A stretch of DNA of 16,360 bases from contig CAYOPN010000048.1 in the NCBI GenBank assembly GCA_964405835.1, forward strand, positions 1 to 16,360. The letters run 5' to 3'. Source of the stretch: JAJVIP01 sp964405835. Lineage in GTDB: Bacteria; Elusimicrobiota; Elusimicrobia; F11. This document shows, piece after piece, positions 6,501 through 14,035 of the stretch. The notes beneath the pieces are model-generated. The model was not told the origin of the DNA. It searched no databases and worked only from the letters and a program-made list of their open reading frames with translations. Every line of letters starts with the position of its first letter. Positions within the stretch are counted from its first letter, which is position 1. The position numbers and the translations under genes were made by a program.

Positions 6501-6991
6501 GCCAGGAGAAAGTGCAAGGCGGCGCGATGGGCGGCGTTGAAGAGCTTTACCGGGAAGTAATTTTGGACCACTTCAAGGCGCCGAAGAACCGCGGACAGTT
6601 GCCCAACGCGAACGCGCATGCGGATGGTATGAATCCGCTGTGCGGCGACCAACTGGCCATTTCGGCCTTGATTGAAAACGGAAAAGTAACGGACCTTAAG
6701 TACGAAGGCCACGGCTGCGCGATCTCGCAGTCGGCAGCATCGATGTTGACCGTGATTGTGAAAGGCCGCAGCATTGAGGATATTCGCGCGTTGGCCGATA
6801 CGTACAAAGGCATGTTTGGGGTAGAAGATAAGGGCGTGTTGAAGTCCAGTAAGTTTAAGACCGACGACCTGGGCGATTTGATATCGCTCGAGGGCGTTAA
6901 GAAGTATCCGGTGCGGATAAAATGCGCTTTGCTTTCGGCGAACACGCTGCTGCAAAGCATCGAAGATTTTTTAAACAAGCGAGGAAAATAA
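6497..6991 (+). CDS. sufU: Zinc-dependent sulfurtransferase/scaffold-like protein SufU
   Basis: A 164-residue SufU that accepts persulfide sulfur from SufS and hands it to SufBCD. The three Cys and one Asp that bind zinc in SufU are present: Cys-49 and Asp-51 (NPLCGD), Cys-74 (GHGCAISQSAASM) and Cys-143 (RIKCALL). The 69-residue distance between the second and third Cys is longer than in IscU (44 in the IscU of this operon), which is the SufU-specific insertion (TDDLGDLISLEGV). With GTG 6497 the start overlaps the sufS stop (GTGA). ATG 6527 (154 residues) is an alternative with a better-placed AAGG at 6516-6519, and it gives a length closer to B. subtilis SufU. Its pairing with a class II desulfurase and the lack of sufE fit a SufS-SufU system. 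Confidence 0.94.
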   Translation: MSQEKVQGGAMGGVEELYREVILDHFKAPKNRGQLPNANAHADGMNPLCGDQLAISALIENGKVTDLKYEGHGCAISQSAASMLTVIVKGRSIEDIRALADTYKGMFGVEDKGVLKSSKFKTDDLGDLISLEGVKKYPVRIKCALLSANTLLQSIEDFLNKRGK

Positions 6992-6992
6992 G

Positions 6993-7364
6993 ATGAGCGA
7001 CACCGAAAAGAAATTGGAAGACGCGATCTCTCAACGCGCAAACAACCCGAAAGGATTGCCGACGCTGCAGGAAATCACGAATGTTTTGATGGCGGTTGAA
7101 GACCCCGAACTGCATATCAACATCGTCGATCTGGGACTGGTTTACAAAGTGGAACGCGATGAGGCCGTCGGAAAAATCACCGTAGATATGACGCTCACTT
7201 CCCCCGCCTGCCCGTATGGACCGCAATTGCTCGGACAAACCCACGCGATCGTGGGCCGCTTGCCGAACGTGAAAGAAGTGAAGATCAATACCGTCTGGTC
7301 ACCGAAATGGGACCCGCGCAAACACTCTTCCGAGGTGGCGCAGATGATGTTGGGGCTGATTTGA
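6993..7364 (+). CDS. sufT: SufT-like Fe-S maturation factor (MIP18/DUF59 family)
   Basis: A 123-residue protein of the MIP18/DUF59 family, called SufT when encoded in suf operons. Family members help maturation or delivery of Fe-S clusters to target proteins; the exact mechanism is not settled. The family signature is clear: DPELHINIVDLGLVY (Asp-37, Pro-38, Glu-39), TSPACPYG with the conserved Cys-73, and a C-terminal VWSPKWDP. A good ribosome binding site (GAGG, 6981-6984) lies 8 bases before the ATG, inside the end of sufU. The TGA overlaps the TTG start of the next desulfurase gene. PaaD, from phenylacetate degradation, belongs to the same family, but the suf context decides for SufT. Confidence 0.92.
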   Translation: MSDTEKKLEDAISQRANNPKGLPTLQEITNVLMAVEDPELHINIVDLGLVYKVERDEAVGKITVDMTLTSPACPYGPQLLGQTHAIVGRLPNVKEVKINTVWSPKWDPRKHSSEVAQMMLGLI

Positions 7365-8527
7365 TTTATCTCGACCACAACGCATCGACAGCTGTTCGCC
7401 CCGAAGCTTTCGAGGCGATGCTTCCGTATTTGAGCGAGGATTACGGAAACGCCTCCAGCCTGCATCAGTTGGGGCAGCGCGCGCGCAAAGCCATCGAAGA
7501 CGCGCGCGTGAAGATCCAGAAATTTATCGGCGCCGATAGCCCGGACGAAATTATTTTTACATCGGGCGGCACCGAATCGAACAACGCGATCATCCGCGGC
7601 GTTACCGAGGCGCTCAAGTCCAAGGGCAAACGCGTGGTGTCAAGCTCGATTGAACATTCCGCCGTCCGCACGCCGCTGCGCATGATGGGCGAAGCCGGCG
7701 AGATCGACAACGTGCTTGTTCCGGTGCAGCCGAACGGAATCGTCCGCGTGTCAGACGTGGATGACGCCATCACCCCCGACACGGTGCTCGTGTCCATCAT
7801 GGCCGCCAACAACGAAGTGGGCACACTGCAGCCCATCAAAGAAATTTCCGCCATCTGCAAAAAGAAAGGCGTGCTGCTTCATTCCGATGCGGTCCAGCTT
7901 GCCGGCAAACACCCCGTGAACGTGAACGATATGGGCGTGGATTTTCTCTCGCTCTCGGGTCACAAGTTCGGCTCGATGAAAGGCGTCGGCGTCCTTTATA
8001 TCCGCAAGGGAACGCGCATGGCGGCCTTTATTCGCGGCGGCAAACAAGAGCGCAACCGCCGCGGCGGCACCGAGAACGTGCCCGGCATCGTTTCGATGGG
8101 CGCGGCCGCCGAGGCCGCGATGAAGGACTTGGCCACCGAATCGACACGCATGAAAGGGCTCCGCGATCTGTTTGAGGAATTGATCCTCGCGGGCTCGACC
8201 CACGTTTTTGTGAACGGCGACAAAGAAAAACGCAGCTGCAACACGTCAAATCTTTGTTTTGAATTTACCGACAGCTCGGAGCTGTTGATGGCGCTGGATT
8301 TGCAGGGCGTCGCCACGTCGACCGGCAGCGCCTGCCAGGCCGGCAGCTCGGAAGCGTCGCACGTGCTGCTCGCGATGGGTCTTCCGCAAGAGAAAGCGCA
8401 CGCGTCGTTGCGTTTTTCGTTCGGCCATCCCAGCACCGAAGCGGACGCGCGCAACGCGGCCAAGATAATTATTTCAACCGTCGCCAAACTCCGGGACAAG
8501 AACCCGATATGGAGAGAGAAGGTCTAA
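7361..8527 (+). CDS. nifS: Cysteine desulfurase, class I (NifS/IscS type)
   Basis: A second PLP-dependent cysteine desulfurase, of 388 residues. It begins MIYLDHNASTAVRPEA, has the PLP lysine Lys-202 in LSGHKFGSMKG and the catalytic Cys-325 in the long flexible loop STGSACQAGSSEASHVL, which marks class I enzymes (NifS, IscS) as opposed to SufS. I start it at TTG 7361, which overlaps the sufT stop (TTGA) and gives exactly the family N-terminus; ATG 7307 would add 18 residues (MGPAQTLFRGG...) out of frame within sufT. It is followed by an IscU-type scaffold and mnmA, so it probably donates sulfur to both: Fe-S assembly on IscU and tRNA 2-thiouridine synthesis by MnmA. In many bacteria such a desulfurase next to mnmA is dedicated to tRNA thiolation. 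Confidence 0.93.
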   Translation: MIYLDHNASTAVRPEAFEAMLPYLSEDYGNASSLHQLGQRARKAIEDARVKIQKFIGADSPDEIIFTSGGTESNNAIIRGVTEALKSKGKRVVSSSIEHSAVRTPLRMMGEAGEIDNVLVPVQPNGIVRVSDVDDAITPDTVLVSIMAANNEVGTLQPIKEISAICKKKGVLLHSDAVQLAGKHPVNVNDMGVDFLSLSGHKFGSMKGVGVLYIRKGTRMAAFIRGGKQERNRRGGTENVPGIVSMGAAAEAAMKDLATESTRMKGLRDLFEELILAGSTHVFVNGDKEKRSCNTSNLCFEFTDSSELLMALDLQGVATSTGSACQAGSSEASHVLLAMGLPQEKAHASLRFSFGHPSTEADARNAAKIIISTVAKLRDKNPIWREKV

Positions 8528-8529
8528 CA

Positions 8530-8901
8530 ATGTACAACCCGATTGTTCTTGATCATTTCCAGAACCCGCGCAATCTGCGCGAACTCAAATCCCCGTCGCT
8601 GACGGGCATGGGCGCGAATCCCATTTGCGGCGACGTGATGACGCTTTACTTGAATGTGAAGGACGGAAAAATCGAAACGGCCGCTTACAAAACGATGGGC
8701 TGCGGCGCCGCGATTGCGTCCGGTTCTGTGCTGACCGAGATGTTGAAAGGAAAAACAATCGACGAGGCGCGCGCGATCACTCCCAAGTCGCTTCTCGACG
8801 CGCTGGGCGGCCTGCCCGCCATCAAATTGCATTGTCCGGAGCTGGCGATCGAAGCATTGCAAAACACGTTGAAGCATGCGGAGAAGTCCGTTGGCCGATA
8901 A
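8530..8901 (+). CDS. iscU: IscU/NifU-N type Fe-S scaffold
   Basis: A 123-residue scaffold on which a Fe-S cluster is assembled with sulfur from the preceding desulfurase. It starts MYNPIVLDHFQNPRN, the IscU pattern, and carries the three cluster cysteines Cys-33 (NPICGD, with Asp-35), Cys-58 (MGCGAAIASGS) and Cys-102 (KLHCPELA). The chaperone-recognition motif LPPVK of IscU is here LPAIK (95-99), partly conserved, while no hscA or hscB is present in the window. It is shorter than SufU and lacks the SufU insertion, so the two are different proteins and not a duplication. I chose ATG 8530 because AAGG (8519-8522) is well spaced and the N-terminus fits; ATG 8509 would overlap nifS and add seven residues. 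Confidence 0.92.
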   Translation: MYNPIVLDHFQNPRNLRELKSPSLTGMGANPICGDVMTLYLNVKDGKIETAAYKTMGCGAAIASGSVLTEMLKGKTIDEARAITPKSLLDALGGLPAIKLHCPELAIEALQNTLKHAEKSVGR

Positions 8902-10006
8902 GAAGAAAATCATTGTCGCGATGTCGGGTGGCGTCGACTCGTCGGTCGCGGCCGCGTTGCTCGCGGAGCAAGGCCACGACGTGGTCGGCGTGACACTCCG
9001 TTTATTGCCCAAAGGTGGAGAAGGATTCGGTTGTTGTGGGGCACCGGAAGATCTTCTGATTGCAAAACGGAGTGCGGAAAAAGCCGGAGTTCCCCACTAC
9101 GTGCTCGATTATTCCCCCGAATTTCAAGAGAAGGTCATCGATTACTTTGTGAATTCCTACGTGATGGGCGAGACGCCAAACCCATGCCTGGCTTGCAACC
9201 GCCACATCAAGTTCGACAAATTGAAAACATTCGCCGATTCGCTTGGCGCTTCGTTGTTGGCGACCGGCCATTACGCGCGCATTCAGGAAGACAACGCTGG
9301 CGGTTTCCATTTGTACGAAGCGGTCGATCCGTCCAAGGACCAGTCGTACGTGCTTTATAACTTTAATCAGAAAGGCCTTTCCTCAACGTTGTTCCCGGTC
9401 GGCGACAAACCGAAGAGCGAAATCCGCGATATCGCGCGGCGCATCGGGCTGCCGAACGCGGACAAAAAGGACAGCCAGGAAATTTGTTTTGTTCCCCGCA
9501 AAGATTACCGCTCGTTCGTGAAAATCAAATTGGAAGAGCGCAGCGCGGCGATGCCCGCCACGCTCCAACCCGGCCCGATCAAAAACTCCGAAGGCCAAGT
9601 GATTGGCGAGCACAACGGCGTGGCCAATTACACGATTGGCCAAAAGAGCGGCCTGGGTCTCAACGTGAACACACGCACGTATGTCACGAACCTGGACGCC
9701 AAGACCAACACGGTCGTGGTCGGTCCCGACCTTGAAAATTTGGCGGCCGGCCTTGTCGCCAACGACGTCAATTGGGTCGCAGGTTCCGCTCCGTTGGAAC
9801 CATTCGATGCGCTGGTCAAAATTCGCTACAAACATGTTCCCAGCGCGGCCACCGTGTCGGTGGACGGCAAACAGATCCGCGTCCGCTTTCATGAACCGCA
9901 GCGCGCGGTAAGCCCCGGGCAGGCCGCCGTGGTCTATCGGATGGACGAAAAATTGAACGCGCGCGAAGTCATCGGAGGCGGAAAAATAATCGAGCGTCTG
10001 CGGTGA
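8891..10006 (+). CDS. mnmA: tRNA-specific 2-thiouridylase MnmA
   Basis: A 371-residue enzyme that adenylates and thiolates U34 of tRNA Lys, Glu and Gln (s2U), improving decoding of A-ending codons. The PP-loop is SGGVDSS (residues 12-18). The catalytic cysteines fall at exactly the E. coli numbers: Cys-102 in TPNPCLACNRHIKF and Cys-199 in DSQEICFV. Cys-99 replaces the Asp-99 of E. coli, giving a three-cysteine set. The GHYARI motif and a C-terminal beta-barrel region (GQKSGLGL and onward) complete the protein. I choose TTG 8891 as start (MADKKKIIVAMSGG) with GGAG at 8880-8883; ATG 8876 would add five residues and leave no ribosome binding site. It overlaps the end of iscU, and its stop overlaps the GTG of the next gene. 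The sulfur donor is probably the adjacent NifS-type enzyme. Confidence 0.96.
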   Translation: MADKKKIIVAMSGGVDSSVAAALLAEQGHDVVGVTLRLLPKGGEGFGCCGAPEDLLIAKRSAEKAGVPHYVLDYSPEFQEKVIDYFVNSYVMGETPNPCLACNRHIKFDKLKTFADSLGASLLATGHYARIQEDNAGGFHLYEAVDPSKDQSYVLYNFNQKGLSSTLFPVGDKPKSEIRDIARRIGLPNADKKDSQEICFVPRKDYRSFVKIKLEERSAAMPATLQPGPIKNSEGQVIGEHNGVANYTIGQKSGLGLNVNTRTYVTNLDAKTNTVVVGPDLENLAAGLVANDVNWVAGSAPLEPFDALVKIRYKHVPSAATVSVDGKQIRVRFHEPQRAVSPGQAAVVYRMDEKLNAREVIGGGKIIERLR

Positions 10007-11082
10007 AAGACGTCGTCGTTTACGGCGGCGGCATCATCGGCGCGCTGTCAGCTTTTGAACTCGCAAAAAGCGGCGCCAATGTCCTGTTGTTGGAGAAAAA
10101 TCTTTTCGGCGCCGGCGCTTCGGGCAATTCTGCGGCGATGCTCGAGCTTCAAATTGACGCCTACCGCGGTGAACCATTCCTCTCTCTCGCCAAAGCCAGC
10201 CATGACCTTTTCCCCGCCCTTGCCGAAGAATTAAAGCAACGCAGTGGCATCGACATCCAATTCTCTCGCTGTTCTATCCTCCAAGTGGCGCTTCATCCCG
10301 ATGAAGCCGCGTTTCTTGAAAAAGAATGCGCGCGTCAGATGAAACTGGGACTCAAGGCCGAATGGCTCTCCAAAAAAGACATTCACGCGCGTTTTCCCGG
10401 CCTCGCTGAAAATAATTTCGGCGGCGCCTTTTTCTACGAAGACGGGCGCGTGAACGGCAATCAATTCCTGAAGGCCGCATTGGCCGCCGCGAAAAAAGCC
10501 GGCGTGACCATCCGCGACAATGTGACCGAAATGCCGATGACGGATTTTCTGAAGGCCAACCGTACCGTGGTCGTCGCCGCCGGCGCTTGGACCGACGAAG
10601 TGTTAAAGCCGCTCGGCGTCCGTTTGGGCATCACGCCGGTGCGCGGTCAGTTGATGGTCATCGATACGCCGACGCCGCCGTTGCCGTTTCCGGTCTACAC
10701 CAAAAAGGGCGGCTATCTGACGCCGCGCGAGGACGGCACCACGCTGGCCGGGACAACGGTCGAAAACGCGGGCTTTGAATCGGTGCCGACCGAAGCCGGC
10801 CGGAAACACATCACCGGCATCGTGCGCACGCTGATGCCAAAACTTTTGGAGCGTCCCGTCATCAAAATGACGGCCGGACTCCGTCCCAAGTCTCCCGACG
10901 ACCTTCCACTTATTGGACCGCTGCCCGAACATCCGGACGTGTTGGTCGCCTCCGGCCATTACCGGAACGGCATCTTGCTGGCGCCGATCACCGCAAAAAT
11001 CATCGCGGCGCTCGCGACAGGCCGTCCTTCGCCGGTCCCACTTGATTCTTTTCTCCCCTCTCGCGTATTCTTGAGCGCATGA
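10003..11082 (+). CDS. FAD-dependent amino-acid oxidase, ThiO-like
   Basis: A 359-residue flavoprotein of the DAO family. The dinucleotide-binding motif GGGIIG is at residues 8-13, the ribose-binding Glu-31 ends the second strand (VLLLEK), and the C-terminus has PKSPDDLPLIGP followed by SGHYRNGILLAPITAKII (from 317), a pattern typical of glycine oxidase ThiO. ThiO oxidises glycine to iminoglycine for the thiazole part of thiamine, a pathway that also draws sulfur from a cysteine desulfurase through ThiS. No thiS or thiG is in the window, so the thiamine role is an inference; another D-amino-acid or glycine substrate is possible. The GTG start overlaps the mnmA stop (GTGA) and the end overlaps the next ATG (ATGA), which suggests translational coupling. 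Confidence 0.85.
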   Translation: MKDVVVYGGGIIGALSAFELAKSGANVLLLEKNLFGAGASGNSAAMLELQIDAYRGEPFLSLAKASHDLFPALAEELKQRSGIDIQFSRCSILQVALHPDEAAFLEKECARQMKLGLKAEWLSKKDIHARFPGLAENNFGGAFFYEDGRVNGNQFLKAALAAAKKAGVTIRDNVTEMPMTDFLKANRTVVVAAGAWTDEVLKPLGVRLGITPVRGQLMVIDTPTPPLPFPVYTKKGGYLTPREDGTTLAGTTVENAGFESVPTEAGRKHITGIVRTLMPKLLERPVIKMTAGLRPKSPDDLPLIGPLPEHPDVLVASGHYRNGILLAPITAKIIAALATGRPSPVPLDSFLPSRVFLSA

Positions 11083-12056
11083 AGACGTCCCCCTACGGTC
11101 TTTTGGCCTTCCTTCACTGGAACCACGACTGGAACAACTGGCATTTCCCCAATAACATGGTCCCCCGCGCCGCGAAACAAATTAAAGAGCTTGGCGTCGG
11201 CATGGTGCGATTGGACATTGTGTGGTCCGATATTCACCGCGGTTTCCGCCAATACGATTTTTCCGGTTACGACGCCTTGATCGACCAATTGACGGGACAA
11301 GGTCTCACCTTGCTCGTGTTGTTGCATTACAACAAAGAACGCCTGGACGCCTCCGGCAAGGAAGTCTGGAGCGACCCGCCTGAATCCCTCGAAGAGTTCG
11401 CTGATTACGTGGGCGCCACTGTTTCCCGCTACAAGAACAAGGTCAAACATTGGGAGATATGGAACGAACCGAACCACCCGGTCTATTGGTCGAAGTCCAA
11501 AGACGACATGAAAACGTATGTCCAACTATTGAAACTGGCTTATAGCGCGGCCAAAAAAGCGGATCCGGATTCTTTCGTGATCAATGGCGGCATTACCGAA
11601 CCGGTAATTGAGGACGTCCGGAATTTCTACAAGGCTGGCGGAAAGAACTTCACCGACGCCATTACAATCCACACCTTTCTCGATCCGGCATCCCCAAACG
11701 TGGCGGCGACTTTCGATGCCATTGTTGATGGCGTCCAGAAAGTCATGGCCGAATTTGGCGACGCGGACAAAAAAATATGGATCACCGAGATGGGATGCCC
11801 GGGCGTTCCGGCGTCCGCGGAGGTCAAAAACTGGTGGGCCGGAAAAAACCTCTCGGAGAAACAACAGGCCGATTGGCTTGAGAAACAGTTTGGGTTCATG
11901 AAAAAGCACCCGGCGATCGAAAAAATGTTTTGGGCCTTTTACCGCGACACCGATGGAATTTTTAAAGACGGCGTCGATTATTTTGGATTGGTGCGGTTTG
12001 ACCTCACCCCGAAACCCGCCTACGACCGTTTTCAGCGATTGATCACCTCCGCATGA
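11079..12056 (+). CDS. Clan GH-A glycoside hydrolase-like protein
   Basis: A 325-residue TIM-barrel protein resembling clan GH-A glycosidases (GH5/GH39-like). The acid/base glutamate is Glu-130 in HWEIWNEPNHPVYW and the likely nucleophile is Glu-237 in KIWITEMGCPG, in the usual order at the ends of strands 4 and 7. Other barrel pieces are GMVRLDIVWSDI (41-52), where Arg-44 sits at the clan position, and a C-terminal MFWAFYRDTDG. The substrate cannot be told. It has no signal peptide and no membrane segment, which is unusual for an enzyme that degrades extracellular polysaccharide, so it may act in the cytoplasm or on a glycan intermediate. It overlaps the oxidase upstream and the membrane glycosyltransferase downstream by ATGA junctions, and this suggests work on the same glycan as the latter. 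Confidence 0.82.
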   Translation: MKTSPYGLLAFLHWNHDWNNWHFPNNMVPRAAKQIKELGVGMVRLDIVWSDIHRGFRQYDFSGYDALIDQLTGQGLTLLVLLHYNKERLDASGKEVWSDPPESLEEFADYVGATVSRYKNKVKHWEIWNEPNHPVYWSKSKDDMKTYVQLLKLAYSAAKKADPDSFVINGGITEPVIEDVRNFYKAGGKNFTDAITIHTFLDPASPNVAATFDAIVDGVQKVMAEFGDADKKIWITEMGCPGVPASAEVKNWWAGKNLSEKQQADWLEKQFGFMKKHPAIEKMFWAFYRDTDGIFKDGVDYFGLVRFDLTPKPAYDRFQRLITSA

Positions 12057-14035
12057 CCGGCGAAAACCCGTCTCGCGCTTGGTTATGGACGGCGCTGTTC
12101 CTGCTTTCGCTTTTTGCCGCCATGCGTTTTGTCCATCTCACGGATCGGGCCATGCACAACGACGAGGGCGTTAACGGCTTTTTCACGACCAAACTGCTCA
12201 CCGAAAATTCCTACCGCTACAATCCCAACAATTACCACGGCCCGACGCTTTATTATTTCCAATGGATCCCCGCGAAAATCATGGGTTTGAATGTGTTTAC
12301 GGTCCGGTTCACCACGGTATGCGCGAGCCTGCTGTTCCTGGCGGGATTTTTGTTCTGCCGGAATTTGTTGGGAGCCTGGGGCGCGTTGGCGGCGTTGGTC
12401 TTTGCGGGAATATCCACCAATGTCCTTTTTATTTCGCGCTATTTTATCCACGAGATTTACGTGTTGCTTTTTACGTTCGGTATTTTTCTCGGCGCGCTGC
12501 GATTTATTGAAAACCAGCGTCCGCGCGGTTTGTATGTGGCCGCGCTCTCCGCAACGTTGCTTTTGTGCACGAAAGAAACCGGCGTTCTGCATATCGGTGT
12601 CATGGGGTTGGCGCTCCTGCTTGCGCTGTTCATAGGGAAAGACGGTTCGATGGGTTCGTTAAAGATCGTGTTGCCGCCGCTGCGGCGGCATGCTGTTTGG
12701 ATCGTCCTCATGTCGGCTGTGGTATGGATCCTCTTCTTCACGTCCTTTTTTAAGAATTGGCATGGCATCAAAGACTCGTTTGCAGCGTATCTGCCCTGGC
12801 TCAAACAAGGCGTTGAATCGGGACATGAGAAGGTCTGGTCCTATTACATTTTAAAATTGTTGTTTCCTTACGAGGCGGGTTTGGTGTTTTTGGCTCTGGT
12901 CGGCGCGTTGGCCTCGCTCGTGCGTAACGAGAGCAAAGGATGGTTCCTGACATTTTGGGCTTTTGGCACCGTGGTCGTGTACTCGGCGATCCCGTACAAG
13001 ACACCGTGGTTGGTAGTCAATTTTGTGTTGCCGATGGCGCTGCTTTCAGGATACGGGGTCCAATCGGTGATTGCGTGGATACGTCAAATTCCGGAAGAGG
13101 CAACGCGCCGGAAAATTTCCGTTGTGGCGGCATCGGTCCTGTTGATGTCCGTTATTTATCAGGTGCCGCTGCTATTGCGAGTAAACTACATTGAAACCGA
13201 CAACGAGCGCCATCCGCAGATATACGTGCACACATCAAACCAGATATTCCGGCTGCTGGCCGATGTCGATGAAATCGCCAAGAAATCGGGCCAGGGAAAA
13301 GACCTTTTAATCAATGTTGTTTCTCCCCAATACTGGCCGCTGCCGTTTTATTTGAAGGATTACAAATCGGCCAAATTCTGGGGCGCTACCAACATCGGCG
13401 AACCGTTGGATGCGCCGCTGATTTTGTCCCACATCGACCAGCGGCCGGAAGTGCGCGGCTTGCTGAAAGAAACGTACTCCATGCGCAACTACCTATTGCG
13501 TCCGGGATATCACCTGGACCTGTGGATCAACAACAATATCCTGGAGTTAATGCGCCCGGTCCTTATTGTTCCCGATTTGTTGGTGTCGCGCCGCCTGTCC
13601 GGCCGTCTTGAGGCCGGTCTGCGCGAGGAGATCTTTAATAATGGCGACTGGATCGGCGCGCCGGTCCTGGTCAAACCCGGACAGAAAATGTTCCGTTTCT
13701 CTTATGACAGTGATTCCAACAAGCCGCTCAAGCCCCCTTATTCCATTCGCTGGACGGGCTTCATAAAAATTCCCAAGGACGGCATCTTCAAATTCTCGCT
13801 CGATTCGGACGACGGTTCACGGTTGGTGGTCGATGGAATTGAGTTGATCGACAACTTGGGTTCCCATCCGCTCACGCGGAAATCCCGCAGCGTGAATTTA
13901 TCGGCGGGTTTCCACGCGATGGAAATTTTTTACTCGGATTACGGCGGGACGGCAGATTTTGGTTTTTATTGGAAAGCACCGAAGGCGCCGGAAGAAATTG
14001 TTCCCGGCGCGGTGCTGTTCTCAGGAAAATTATAA
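12053..14035 (+). CDS. Agl23-like membrane glycosyltransferase with C-terminal PA14 domain
   Basis: A 660-residue multi-pass membrane protein. The N-terminal part resembles the PMT/GT39-related family described as flippase-associated Agl23 (TIGR03663): a first membrane helix (residues 10-26), then the acidic pair Asp-37/Glu-38 in AMHNDEGVNGFF on the outer face, and RYNPNNYHGPTLYYF; about ten further hydrophobic segments follow to around residue 375. Such enzymes move a sugar from a lipid carrier to an acceptor outside the membrane. The C-terminal part (about 515-655) is a PA14 beta-sandwich with the hallmark DSDDGSRLVVDG near residue 584; PA14 domains often bind carbohydrate. The PA14 should lie on the outer side. 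It is the last gene of the operon and its stop overlaps the opposite-strand gene by 6 bp. Confidence 0.85.
   Translation: MTGENPSRAWLWTALFLLSLFAAMRFVHLTDRAMHNDEGVNGFFTTKLLTENSYRYNPNNYHGPTLYYFQWIPAKIMGLNVFTVRFTTVCASLLFLAGFLFCRNLLGAWGALAALVFAGISTNVLFISRYFIHEIYVLLFTFGIFLGALRFIENQRPRGLYVAALSATLLLCTKETGVLHIGVMGLALLLALFIGKDGSMGSLKIVLPPLRRHAVWIVLMSAVVWILFFTSFFKNWHGIKDSFAAYLPWLKQGVESGHEKVWSYYILKLLFPYEAGLVFLALVGALASLVRNESKGWFLTFWAFGTVVVYSAIPYKTPWLVVNFVLPMALLSGYGVQSVIAWIRQIPEEATRRKISVVAASVLLMSVIYQVPLLLRVNYIETDNERHPQIYVHTSNQIFRLLADVDEIAKKSGQGKDLLINVVSPQYWPLPFYLKDYKSAKFWGATNIGEPLDAPLILSHIDQRPEVRGLLKETYSMRNYLLRPGYHLDLWINNNILELMRPVLIVPDLLVSRRLSGRLEAGLREEIFNNGDWIGAPVLVKPGQKMFRFSYDSDSNKPLKPPYSIRWTGFIKIPKDGIFKFSLDSDDGSRLVVDGIELIDNLGSHPLTRKSRSVNLSAGFHAMEIFYSDYGGTADFGFYWKAPKAPEEIVPGAVLFSGKL

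Noticed and set aside
7307..7360. ATG 7307 start for the NifS-type desulfurase
   Set aside because: It would be an out-of-frame overlap with sufT with no ribosome binding site, and NifS/IscS proteins begin at the YLDHN strand just after TTG 7361.
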